From positions 868,001 through 932,000 of the forward strand of contig JAMSLZ010000005.1 in the NCBI GenBank assembly GCA_026027325.1: a stretch of 64,000 nt of DNA, read 5' to 3'. Within the stretch, counting starts at the first letter, position 1, and the number at the start of each line of letters is the position of its first letter. Under the pieces are notes generated by a model. That model searched no databases and was not told where the DNA came from. It was given only the letters and a program-made list of their open reading frames with translations. This stretch comes from Actinomucor elegans (Eukaryota > Mucoromycota > Mucoromycetes > Mucorales > Mucoraceae). Shown here one piece after another: positions 51,781 through 63,014 of this stretch. The translations under genes and the position numbers were made by a program.

Positions 51781-52332
51781 CCAGTGTTGCAGATTAGCAA
51801 CCGTTATAGGACTATCTCAATAGCCAAGAAATCAACTGTACAGTAATACATCTCTGATAACAGTATATATGATCACAATTAAAAATAGTCCTTAGTATAG
51901 ACAGGTTAAGCATGAGATATATATATCTGTTATTGACCATAATAAGCAGATCGACAGTTTCATTTTTCTTGTTACAGCCCAATACTTTTTAGACCATATT
52001 TTAAATAGAGTACATAAAACGTATAGTTTCTTCTCTGAATCTATCTCAACGGATCTGGATCTGAGAAACCAAATCTAGAGATTTCACGATATAATCTACA
52101 TATAATCCTGTAGCTCAACTACTACAGTACAGAGCAGTTAATCAGGCAAACCTTCTGACACCATGCAATCATTGATATATAATAATATATCAAGTTGTGC
52201 AATAGAGAGAGTTTTCGGGTTTTCTTTTCAATGTATACAACACAATCACACGTTTTATTATATTATACAATTCCTATTGTTTCTATATTATTAATTTAAA
52301 CATCCAAAGTTCTCACAAGTCATTAATTTACT

Positions 52333-53124
52333 CTACTATTGGGATGGTGTTCTTTTGAGTGTACCTTTCACCAATCTTACCAATCACTGTCACTCCTCCA
52401 ACTAAATCATGTTTTTCTGGTGGTTTAAAATGTCCACTTATACGTTGATGAACCCAACATAACCTTATCTTCATAAGGCCCTCCGTAAAACAAGATTCTT
52501 TATACAAGTCAAGACATTGTCTCTACAGACTCGAATTTTCGCCGTTCTTCCTACATGGTTCAACTGATTGTAAGTGACAAATGGATTTTCTTTTATATGA
52601 TATCTTAAAATGCCTCTGCACTCTTCTATTGATCCTTTTTAACTGATCTTGGCTGTGTTATTATTATTTTTTCAACAAAGGATTATTGGTACGCATAATT
52701 GTATTGATGATATTTTGAACTATAGATCTAGGCAGTTAGGCCATGTTCGGTATCTCACTGTGAAAATGTCCAGCATTCTCTAAAGGAATATCTTTTTCTC
52801 TTTACGTTACATATGTGTCACGGGTTTCATTTTTAAACCTACTTAAGGCATGTTTTAATGGACTAATAGTAGAAAAGATGCGTCTTTATTGATAGGTGTC
52901 ACGAAAATTATGCATAGCTGATTACTGTACAAAGTTTAATTCGGTGTGACTGCATGGATTTTCAGAAACATCTAACTTGATGATCTGTTCTGGATCTAGG
53001 GTCGATTTCGACCTTTCCCTTTGGAAGGACAAGGTCGACATCAAATCTTTCATCATACAAAAAAAAAAAGTCCTTGACCAGCTTTGTACTATTCCAAAGA
53101 GCATCTGGAATGACTTGTTTCATT
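52333..53124 (-). pseudogene. decayed coding sequence of unknown family
   Basis: The minus strand carries a series of protein-like segments broken by stops and shifts: MKQVIPDALWNSTKLVKDFF with FDVDLVLPKGKVEIDP (about 53124-52965), SPLKHALSRFKNETRDTYV (about 52875-52815), SIVQNIINTIMRTNNPLLKK (about 52722-52662), and ICWVHQRISGH-like then LVGGVTVIGKIGERYTQKNT to a stop near 52333. I do not recognise the family. Order and strand are consistent with a single old gene or element. Confidence 0.4.
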
Positions 53125-53279
53125 TGGTACGTTAAAAATATCAGTAAAATTTACAAAGATAATTGACCTATTTTCATAGGAACAAAGCTACTACATTGAT
53201 GGAAAGAAAGATGCTTTGTTTCATTGATATTACAAGGACGTTAAGAGTTTGTTCATTTTACTTTACGTATGTTAACATT

Positions 53280-53880
53280 GGTTATTAGGTTTTGAAGGAT
53301 AATCATCTGGATATGTATGTATCAAGTATTTCAGAACCAACAAAGAAATCCAAGAAGCAGATACCGGCCAACCAGCGAATGCATTGAACAAGATTTCTTT
53401 CGAGTTATTGTATCAATACAAAACATTGTCTGACAAAGAAAAGGTGATTTTAAAGTATATATTTGTACTATATTATTTTCTTGTCATTTAAAACATTTCA
53501 TTTTTTAGAACATCTCTATCACACTTTATCAAACTGGATAGCCAGTTATCACGAAGAATAACAAAAAAAAAGACACTCTCTTTTGCTCACAGGCTTGTGG
53601 AGTAATCCGAAACGATTTGTATGATTACGGAAGCAAAAATGATGACAAAATCAAAGAACTAGATTCAATTAATCTAAATATTAAAGCCTGGTCTGATCAG
53701 ATCAAGTCTGTTGTCGCTTTTGTGTAAGCAAATGAATTTAACTGGTATGAGTTCTTGTATCTAGTAAGTGTGAAGACGCACAGAGGTGTTGAAGTTGTTT
53801 TGTGTGTTGGAGAATTAATTCACTCTAAGACAAAAGAATATCTGTTCGGCAAAAGGCTTATAAAGCATTAGTATGTTTGT
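53280..53880 (+). pseudogene. gene relic, copy B of a two-copy family
   Basis: Plus-strand protein-like segments: NHLDMYVSSISEPTKKSKKQ (about 53300-53365), then in another frame ALNKISFELLYQYKTLSDKE, a probable intron 53443-53508, and NLNIKAWSDQIKSVVAF followed by a 41-nt GT...CTAG segment (53724-53764). The NLNI...VVAF part and the 41-nt segment match copy A at 39184-39513. Beyond the intron the frame stops after nine codons, so it looks inactive. Confidence 0.45.
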
Positions 53881-55127
53881 ATGAATCGAAAGCAATATGG
53901 GCATAACTATACTTTCATGGTAATCACTGTCTAAGATTATGGATATATTTTGGGTATGAAGAAGAAAGGAGCATCAATTAATAAAGTTGAGGTGCTAACG
54001 GTGTTACCACACTAATAAATGATATCTTCAGTTATCTTGCTATTCTTTTGTCAGAAGATTTTTAGAAGAGAAAACAGATAATACTAGTTTCAGACAGAAT
54101 AATTTCTTTTTTAAAAATTATTACTGCATATTTCAGGTACCAACCGTAATCTCTCCTAATTGACTGACTGAGCTTTTTCACAATTTTATTTGGCGCTTTC
54201 CGACTGGATACACCTGATAGAAATGTACAAATTCATTATAAAAAATCTGTATAGAATTAGGTTTCATATCGAATGATACAAATAACAGCCTATATTTCTT
54301 TGAACCATAGACTTTACTTTGATGAAGGCTCAATCTCTCCAACTTTGTTTAAAAGCATCTATATTAGATTTTAGACTTTTCAGCTGAACTCATTGGAATT
54401 CCTCTCATCTGATTAGCGGTCTGTACCCTGAATGAATTGCTACATATACTAGGACGTTTTTGCTTAGTTGCAATAAAATCAATACTTTATAATAAACGAT
54501 AATTAACCATTGTAAATTACTTGTATTTTAGACGATTTAATTAGATCGAATAGTCTACCAATCTCTCCAATCAGTCTCAACCAGTTGGTTTATTTAGAAA
54601 GCCAGTTAATCAGAATAAACGGAGAGGTCTCCGATATTTTCTTCTAGATAAACTTTTGTGCAGACTGTTCATGTTATTCTAAAAGCCGTCTAATAAAGCT
54701 ATCGCTTATTCCAAAGAGTACTATATACCATCACAAAGTTTAAATATATTATATATTAAAATATAGAATATATATCGTATTTCAATCATTAACAGCAACC
54801 GTACTACCTGTGTTTAAGATTAAAAAGTGATTGTCCTAGGCCAGAACTAGGTATTTGGAATATTTTCAACTACAAAACCGTATTGCTATCGGGGAAATCA
54901 AACTAACGTCTGTTACCCCTCCTTCTTTCTACTTCAGAATGGAACATCACCACAATAAATGACCTGTTCAGCCATGTATGCAAAGCAATATTGTCTTTTT
55001 TGCGTGTTATTACTCATACCGAATACATGCATTCTGAGCATTTATACTTTTTGTGTCATTGTAATGCCAGCCAATTAAAATCTTGTACTATCAGCTTTTT
55101 TTTTCTGGATCTGATGGCAAAGAACTC
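53881..55127. other. intergenic, no gene recognised
   Basis: AT-rich DNA between the relic and the methyltransferase promoter. Nothing recognisable on either strand. Confidence 0.55.
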
Positions 55128-55136
55128 TATATAAAG
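55128..55136 (+). promoter_or_regulatory. TATA box of methyltransferase gene
   Basis: TATATAAAG begins 52 bp upstream of the ATG at 55180. It is followed by an A/C-rich leader (AACAACAACAATAAAA) typical of a short fungal 5' UTR. Confidence 0.6.
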
Positions 55137-55179
55137 GCTTCAATTAACATTTTCCTATTGAATAACAACAACAATAAAA

Positions 55180-56016
55180 ATGTCTAAAGATAATTGGTCA
55201 GCTAATAACTACGAGAAACATGCTTCCTTTGTACCTAAATTGGGCAATGTCATTTTGGAGATGCTGGATGCGCAATCAACTGAACATGTGCTAGACTTTG
55301 GTTGTGGTGATGGTGTGTTAACACGACTACTTGCTGCCCGCGCTAAGCAAGTGACAGGAATTGACGCTAGCGGTGCAATGATTGAAAAAGCCAATCAAGA
55401 CAAGCCAAACAATGTTGATTATCATACGGTGGATGGTTATGATCTCGATACATGGTTTGATGGTAAGCAAATAGCACCATTCGACGCCGTGTTCTCGAGT
55501 GCTACGTTACACTGGCTTAAGCAGAATCCCGTCAAGGCCATTCGAAACATTTGTCATGTTTTGAAGCCTCAGGGCAGATTTGTAGCTGAGTTTGGTGGGT
55601 TTATGAATGTTGGAGGTAAAAGGGTGCTTTATTTGATTGTCATACAGACGAACTCATCTTAAACCATAGAGGTCCATACGGCGTTGATAGAAGCTTTGAA
55701 TAAAAGGGGTATCGATGGTAAAGCAGTATCGCCCTGGTTCTTTCCATCTGCTGAACATTACAAAGGATTGCTTTGTGAAAATGGGTTTGATGTAAAAAAA
55801 ATAGAACTGGTGCCTCGTATGACTGAATTGAACACGGATATTGCTGGTTGGATTGAAACATTTGGCTTTGATTTCTTGAAACCTTTGAGATCGGATCAAG
55901 AGCGCAAAGAAGTAGCTCAGGAAGTGCAAACGCAACTTGAACCTGGTTTCCAAAGAGAGGATGGTAAATGGTTCATCATGTATGTTCGTCTTCGAGTCAT
56001 TGCTATTAAACAATAA
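55180..56016 (+). CDS. class I SAM-dependent methyltransferase
   Basis: Two exons (55180-55615, 55670-56016), 260 residues. SAM-binding motif I is VLDFGCGDGVLTRLL (about 38-52), the acidic ribose-binding residue is in VTGIDASGAMIEKA, motif II is in DAVFSSATLHWLKQNP, and motif III is VLKPQGRFVAEFGG. The overall pattern, including the N-terminal WSANNYEKHASFVPKLG, resembles the trans-aconitate methyltransferase/UbiE-like small-molecule group. The substrate cannot be told from sequence. The 54-nt intron 55616-55669 is clean (GTAAAA...CCATAG). The gene stands alone, 3-4 kb from its nearest intact neighbours. Confidence 0.88.
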
Positions 56017-58490
56017 TAAAGAGCAATGTTTTAAAATAAAAAATATAAAAAAAAGGCTCTTGTTAGTATAGTGAGGCTAGGATGTATTAGAGCCAATGCA
56101 CCAGAGCCATAGCGTCTAGTAACTTGCACGGTCCAGGCACGCTAAAATATGGGGCTCGAGCGTTATTCTAGTATCGCTACCCTGGAAGGAGCCCTGATCG
56201 CGCTTTTGATTGACCGTCTTATTGGGAGATTAGTACATTTGTTAACCCACACTTGTTTGTTCTTCTGCAAGGAACCTATGACAGCATGAATGTAACCTAA
56301 CGTTTATGGTGTTCCGTTTTTTTTTTTCGCTTTCCTTGTTTCATTTGGTATATTTTTTGTGGGGACTACTGATCAACATCTGATTAGGTATTGACACATG
56401 ACAAAAGCTGAGCAGGAACGATCATCTATCAATGTGAAACGTAGCCAATCATGAAGAGCATTTTATCAGCTGCTGCTTGATTGTGGTCTGGTCCATTTGT
56501 CAAATGTTTGTTTTTTATTATTATTGAAAGGTAACAATGATGAGTATACAACCAAGTCTCAAGATTGTACATCATCGTACCTGTAACATTGGGGTAATAC
56601 TGTAATCGATTACCGTCATGTTGCATTATTTTTTTGTTGCTTTAGATATGAAACACCAAGATCCATCGATCATCGTTACTTTACCAATGTAACCGATGCA
56701 TACAACTCCTACGATGGCGCGACTTTTGTTCAATTCATGCGTAAAGTTTTGTTTCACAATGCATACATTCGAGGCATAGCCGGTAGAAGACTATATATAT
56801 AGATAAAATACCAAAATGGAGGTTAGCACTTTAGCAAAAGAAACGAAACCTTTCATTCGGATAACATTTGCTATTAATAGTCAAACGTAATGCAAGGTAC
56901 ACATTGCCACTTGAACCAAGTTGAAGTACCACTAGTCACAGAAGCTCGTTCTGAGCATGAGCTACTCATCAGATATCACATTGGGCCAAAAATCGAATGA
57001 ATTAACTCTCCTCCCTGTCAATTTTCTGGTTATCTGTTTGACAATTTTGGGAATTTTTTTTTCAACAAAACAAACTTAATTTCAATATAGAGAGTGGTAG
57101 GCGCAATTTTTCTCTTTATTATTTCGAGTAAACTTGTAGATAATGAAATTCTCTTCTCAATGATATATTTTTTGTAGCATTATTCAAGGAAAGAGGTTAC
57201 ATTAGATAAATATATCAAAAGTGACGTCAGAGGAGCTCAGATCCTTTATTTAGGCTTTGTATTATATGAAGCATTTACCTAGAGTATAGTAATTTTTTTG
57301 TTCTGTATATATGCTTTTTTCTTGTAATTATATCCTTATTTTTAATGATACATCTACCGTCTTAGATGCAAATTCAAAGGCATAGTGATTCGATTACCGT
57401 CATCCAATGAAATGAAGATGTTTGGCAGCTGAGATTGTTTGATAATCAGGACTAAAAAAATTCCATGGTCAAAAGGAATAGAAATGTCGATAAAAAAAAA
57501 AATGACAACAGGTACACACTTGTAAATTCAATAAATTTTATAGAAAATAAGATGATAGTTTGGATAGTACAAACTTTACAAGATAGTATATCAGAACACA
57601 GATGAAGAAAAGAGTTAGACCATCGGTGCCATGTAACATCTGTTTATATTAATTAAACAATGGCAATAACAAAATGATTGGGCACACTACTTAACATACT
57701 CGATTCCCTCCCCTTTCCTCTTCTTAGATTCAAAACTGTACTTTATTGAAATAGCCACAATTTCAAGTAACTTGATTGAGATTATCACGGAACATCTTTC
57801 CATTCAATCACAGCACCCAATGAAAACGACTTCCGTAGTTGGCATCATCACTATACAAGTATTGAAACAAGAATAAACCTCAGGAGACATCATAGAATGC
57901 ATATCGACGCATAGATAACGAAAGTTCGGTAAAATCACACTATTTAATGATATTCTTGCATATGGAGTGGGTAACCTCACCCGGTGCGCATTGACCCTAA
58001 TAATATGATTCTTAAACACGGCGTATGTACATCTGAGACAATCAGATTGTCTCACTGTGCTTGACAATGCTTTAATCACATGTAAAGTTTTAGTGCGTAT
58101 ATGTGACTGTGGTGTGTATTTATGGTTGAGCCGAGGCTAATTAGTTGTACATCAGCGGGATAAATTTGAATCTTAGTAATCTAAGAACAAAAGAAGCAAA
58201 TATTTCGATCATACTGTTAATAGCTAATGAACGAAATGTAAACAGTCTATGCGCTCCAGATAAGATGATATACATATAAGCATGTTAAACATATGTGTGC
58301 ATGTATTTATCTTAAAAAAGACGGGCGTTTATTGCAGACGCGTCTAATTTGACAGCAGTGATCGATATTATGAGAGAGTACATTCCCAATTAGTCTTGAC
58401 ATTTCATTTTATGTCACAGGAACAGGAAAAAAAACTTCTGAATTGGCGAGTCTAGTTCATATAAACGATGATCGATCCATTTTTACGTAG
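56017..58490. other. 2.5-kb region without a supported gene
   Basis: AT-rich, with poly-T at 56317-56328 and a copy of the dispersed repeat at 56947-56987. The small minus-strand frame at 56429-56626 has no recognisable motif. Confidence 0.55.
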
Positions 58491-58570
58491 TATAAATAGT
58501 CTTTTTTCTCTTTCTCTCTCTTTTTCTCTTTTTTCTTTTTCTTTTAAAAAAAAAATAATTTGTTCGACAA
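58491..58570 (+). promoter_or_regulatory. TATA box plus CT-rich initiator tract of C2H2 gene
   Basis: TATAAATA at 58491-58498 is followed by a 45-nt CT-rich tract (58500-58545) and then the ATG at 58571. A TATA box followed by a pyrimidine tract is a common core-promoter layout in fungi. Confidence 0.55.
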
Positions 58571-59100
58571 ATGTATTTAGCTAAACCAAAAGTTATTCGA
58601 AAGAAGCGATACGACTGTAATCAATGTTCAAAACATTTCACTCGTCCTAGCGCACTACAAACGCACAAATACACTCATACAGGCGAGAAACCTCACAAGT
58701 GTGACATGTAAGTTACATTGAATTCAGTATTTCCAATCCAATATTAACCCTCCAAATGTACAGGCCTGGATGCGATCGTAGTTTTGCTGTGATCAGTAAT
58801 CTTAGAAGGCATTTACGTGTCCATAGGCCTTCTCATGTTCGACGTCGCCTTACTTCGCAAGAACGCAGAGAGTATGTTGAAAGACTGATCCAAAAATCAG
58901 GTGGATATATTGATGAAAATTGCGTACACTTTAATACGTTTCCATCCATGTGTTATTCAACTTCGGATTCATCATCAAACTCATCTTCTCCAGCATCTTC
59001 GCCTAGATGCCAATCGCCTGTCTTGGAAACCAGTTATCGTCCATTGAAACCAAAGGAAACTCGGCCATTATGTTTGACAGTTAAGCACTTGTTGAACTAA
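58571..59100 (+). CDS. two-finger C2H2 zinc finger protein
   Basis: Two exons (58571-58707, 58764-59100), 157 residues. Finger 1 is [21 protein letters not shown] (CX2CX12HX3H), followed by the canonical linker TGEKPHK. Finger 2 is [22 protein letters not shown] (CX4CX12HX3H) and is split by the intron. A basic stretch [12 protein letters not shown] may serve as a nuclear localisation signal. The C-terminal half is Ser-rich ([15 protein letters not shown]) and disordered. It is probably a sequence-specific transcription regulator; the target is unknown. The fingers resemble those of several short fungal regulators and do not allow a named orthologue. Confidence 0.87.
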
Positions 59101-59639
59101 GCTTCTACGCAGACACATCACACACACACACACACTTACTCTCTTTTTTTTTCACTTTCATTGTTATATACACACACACACATATATATATATGTATATA
59201 TATGCATTCTACAAATAGTTCCCTTCTTCCTCTTGTAAATGGTCCCCTCTTTTTTTCATGTAAATTCAATACATTATCTTTTGTAATCTTTTGCCAAGTT
59301 ACAGTTCTATTCCCCCAACTATCCCCCCCCCCCTCAGTTTTATTCTAGTATAAGCTCACACACATACATACATACACACACAGAATCACACACAAACATG
59401 CTTTATAACAGGCCAAAAGAGTTGTACAATCTTATGTAACAACATATGATACTTCTCTTTTTTTCCTATGTATTTTACTATATTATGCTTCAATATAATT
59501 TTTTTTCTTATTTACCCAATGGAAACTTGTCGGTGCAACAGTGCAAAATAAGGCTAGGAAACTGGTTTAGTTGAGCGAGTTTTTTTATTATTATTATTAT
59601 TGTTATTATTATTAGCATCATTATTCTTTATACTCAACC
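59101..59639. repeat. microsatellite-rich spacer: (CA)n and (TA)n tracts
   Basis: Simple repeats dominate: (CA)n at 59114-59135, (CA)n then (TA)n at 59166-59203, a C run near 59323-59332, CA/CATA at 59355-59397, and (ATT)n near 59585-59612. No gene is seen. The 3' end is the promoter of the next gene. Confidence 0.75.
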
Positions 59640-60849
59640 ATGGACACTTTTTTTAACGTGTTCCAGACTATGACTATTACCCCACGCACGTTTCCTCAAA
59701 TGGAACTGGTTGATGTTGAGGTATACAGATGAGCTCCATTTTGTCTAATGAATAACTTAATTTAACAAGGGCAATTCGGTTCATGTCAACCAACTGGCTT
59801 CCAGCTATCACTTGATATTGATTACTTTAAAAAACACTGCCTGCTCTGCCTGTCCACAACTATTACGCGTCTTGAATATGTATGGCTTGGACCCTGACCT
59901 TGATACACTTGTAGATCCTTTCACTCAGAAACAAGATACGATCGATAGTACTCGCAAGCGCGTAAGTTATTCATAGACACACTTGACGTATTCGACTAAA
60001 AATGATATCAAGTTTTATAGATTACTATTAAAAATGGATGCCTACTTCATTATACTTTGCCCTGGGACTAATAGGCAAGTACGAAAAGTACAAGAGCAAA
60101 TACCTTTTATGGATTACCCGTTCATCTCAACAGACGGAGGGGCAAATGGATTAGTACAAGCACTTAAGGTTCGTATATCCGACCAAGAATTCATGCCCGC
60201 CATATTAGAAGTCTCTGAAGGCACTTTATCCGTTGATTCTATCTATATTGGACGCGGTCCCGGCCAATACTTTCATCATACCTTGTTAAAACGTCTGGTG
60301 GAAGAAAGATGCAAACAGGAATTTAAAGGCATTCTATATCTCAAAGACGCCCGTGAATTAATAAATCAACTGAAAAGGAGATCCCTCAAATGTCAACAAG
60401 GTAACCTAGTAACAACTAGCCTATCCTATTCGAATGAACCACCACCACCCCCTCCACCTTCACAGCGTATAACGCAGATAGAGAAACGCTTCGACGATTT
60501 GCCTCCAGAATTACTAGAAACGATTCTTTCTTATATTGATATCCCTTTGTTGGTCAAAGCCTCAAGAACAAGCCGAACATTCTATATTGCAGTTTGTCAT
60601 GTATTGATGATGCGCCTAAGAGCTCAAATGGCATGGCTTTCACTTGCTTTACCCCAGGTTGACAGCACGGTGTGTACAGAGAGAGATTTGGCAGATGAAA
60701 GTCTAGATCGACCTCAAGTTGCTTACCGTGACTTGTGCAAAAGAGTCAATGATACCAACCATCTCATTATTGAAACTACTCAATTTACTAGACATTGGAG
60801 TCTTCGGAGAATGAGAAGCAGCAAACATAATATGTCTTTAATAAATTGA
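59640..60849 (+). CDS. peroxiredoxin/thioredoxin-like domain fused to an F-box
   Basis: Three exons (59640-59720, 59770-59961, 60013-60849), 369 residues; the only acceptor after the second intron that keeps the frame is ATCAAG at 60012. The N-terminal 215 residues look like an AhpC/peroxiredoxin-like fold: strand LILITLK, then CSACPQ with cysteines at 52 and 55, strand FIILCPGTNRQVRKVQEQIP, DYPFISTDGGANGLVQALKV, and MPAILEVSEG...YIGRGPGQY. A Pro run separates this from an F-box at about 250-290 (FDDLPPELLETILSYIDIPL), followed by helices. The F-box suggests an SCF subunit; the redox-like part could sense or bind a partner. Whether the cysteines are active is unknown. The domain fusion is the notable point. 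Confidence 0.8.
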
Positions 60850-62061
60850 TTGTTCCGTATATTCACACACAATGAAGTAAGTAGTGTAACTTTCTTTCTC
60901 TCTCATTTCTTTAAACTCAAAACAAATAAAATTTGATTGAAATACGCGAGGTTGTCATATTTCCAACCAAGCATATGCACAGCCTCGCATACTACATTAC
61001 AAGAAAAGCCGTTTATAAACAATCATGTAACCTCATTTATGACTCAGTGTCAATTGATGCTGTCATTTCTGACTATATATAACCTCAGAAGCCGACGTTT
61101 CAATTCAACACTATTCAACCCCGATTCGATCGGATATCTTTTACAACCATGTCGGTTCTTGTTCCGATCTCAAATGACATACTTACGCAGGAGAAAATGA
61201 TCGGCTTTGTTGTCTTGTGTTGGCCATATGTTTCATATAATGGTTGTACAAAAACCAATGTATTTATTCAGCAAAGTTGAAGACCTTGATTTCACTATAA
61301 CTGCCATCATGTCATCGTATAGATCAGGACGTCTAATAATTAGATATACATACATACACACATACATAATATACATATATACATACATACATACACATAT
61401 ATATATATATATATACATATATAAGAAAAAAAGAGCACGGTCTTGAGTGTTTACGAGTCTGTTATTTCTGATCTCATTTGTTTATATATATATATATATA
61501 TATATGGATAACCAAATAAGGTGCAAAATAGTGATCACGTCCTATCGAAATCAAATCTAACATAATATTACAAGTCTGGATCCCCTAAATATGCATTATC
61601 AACGCGAGTTATTTTGAGATATGTTCTTTATCAAACGCTACATTATGCGCTATGTGCTTATAGAAGCTTCAGAAAAGCCCACGCTTTAGCTAATGAAGCT
61701 GTAATTTAGACGGATTTGAGTTAAGAAATAACCATGCTGCATGGAAAGTCAAACTAATAAAAAAAATGGTATTTATTATACAGAATAAAACAAAGATATT
61801 GATATCTGAACTAATTAATCAGACCTTTTTTTATATCTATATTTATATCTATCTCATGCTTATCATCTTAAAAATAGCCCTTGTCGCGCATATGGTTTTA
61901 GTTTCTTTTGTTTTTACTGGCCTTTCTCACAATTACCATCGTCGGAATCCTCATCTTTGTTATTCTTGTGACAGCAACCATCAATTGTCTGGTGTTTTAT
62001 TTAGCTTATGGCCAGGTATGATTATAAAAGCTGCTGCAGTGGTGCTATCCTCAAAAACAAT
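60850..62061. repeat. intergenic with long (ACAT)n and (TA)n microsatellites
   Basis: (ACAT/TA)n covers about 61345-61432 and (TA)n about 61482-61505. From 61868 to 61985 the plus strand encodes a very hydrophobic frame (FLTITIVGILIFVILVTATI), while the minus strand encodes an acidic one (NNKDEDSDDGNCEKGQ). The minus reading could be a further exon of the secreted-protein gene. Confidence 0.55.
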
Positions 62062-63014
62062 TCAAATTTGAGTTACACTGTTGAATGTGGTAACAGCAAT
62101 CGTATCGATTTTAGTGATTGTCAGAGTTGTGGAGACAATGGTAGAAGCAATGATCGTAGTATTAGTCGCAGTGGTAAATCCGGGTGTAGTACGGGGTGTA
62201 ACAGTTACTAATCCAGGTGTATAACTTTCTATCGCATTGAAATCATTGAAGAAATCGCAATTTCCATCAAAGGCTTTGAAGCTACGAACTCGAACATTAG
62301 GCTCTAATACTAAATAGTGGTTGGCAAAGACAGCACCTACTGTGCCATCTGAGCCCTGAATACCGACAAAATCTGGAATAGATATATTATTAGCATACAG
62401 CGTCAGTAAACTGCATTAAAACGAGTACCTTGAGGCGCGAGGATGAAATCGCCCAATAACTGTCATTATAAAACCGAACATCATAGAAATACTCATCAGA
62501 ATAAGATCCCTGTAGATTAAGGGGGGTACAAGCACCAAATTGTACTGCAAACTCTCATACTAATGCTGGAATGAATGGTGCTGGTGCTTAAGGTACCTGA
62601 TGTAAAATCAATAGTGGCTTATAAAAACAGCAATTGATTAGTTTACAAACTGCTTTCCTATGATATGGCATATAAACAAGTTGGAAACATATACATGCAT
62701 TATAATCAGTTTCAAAGGCTACTTCTTCTGCTACTAGCCCATCCCAAGCACTTTCATTGAACAAGAAAGCAGAAGGGCCCGTCATTTTCCCAGAATATAA
62801 AGGACAATTTTCTTTGTTACAAGTGTTCATGGCGACAGCATCATAGTTACTGGGGGGGAAGCCTCATCTCTTCAATAGTTTCATTATTTAGCAAAATATC
62901 GGCTATACCTCGTTTGGATAGCAAATAATTACTTGATTTGGGTTCAGGTATTGGTGCTGCAAAGGTCTACGAGGTTAAAGAAAGCAAAGTAAACTGTAAT
63001 AATTTGATCTTCAT
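62062..63014 (-). pseudogene. secreted protein gene with an in-frame TAG in the signal peptide
   Basis: Five exons (63014-62909, 62862-62695, 62617-62597, 62553-62429, 62355-62062), 237 codons with one internal TAG. The N-terminus MKIKLLQFTLLSLTS, then TAG, then TFAAPIPEPKSSNY reads as a signal peptide plus cleavage site. A 39-nt intron GTAGAC...TCAAG would also remove the stop in frame but would delete the cleavage site. The body has Cys-containing segments (NTCNKENCPLYSGK, FGACTPLNLQGSYSDEYFYD, VRSFKAFDGNCDFF) and then a Thr-rich stalk, like extracellular fungal proteins. Exon 3 is 21 nt. I do not recognise the family. An alternative 3' end splices from AGT|GTAACT near 62071 to an exon ending at 61914. 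It could be a live gene with an error or a recent pseudogene. Confidence 0.6.

Noticed and set aside
61345..61505. Short frames rich in Tyr/Ile on both strands
   Set aside because: Translations of (ACAT)n and (TA)n microsatellites.
61766..62071. 101-codon plus-strand frame
   Set aside because: Mixed frame with a low-complexity start; the only interesting part is the hydrophobic stretch, handled as a finding.
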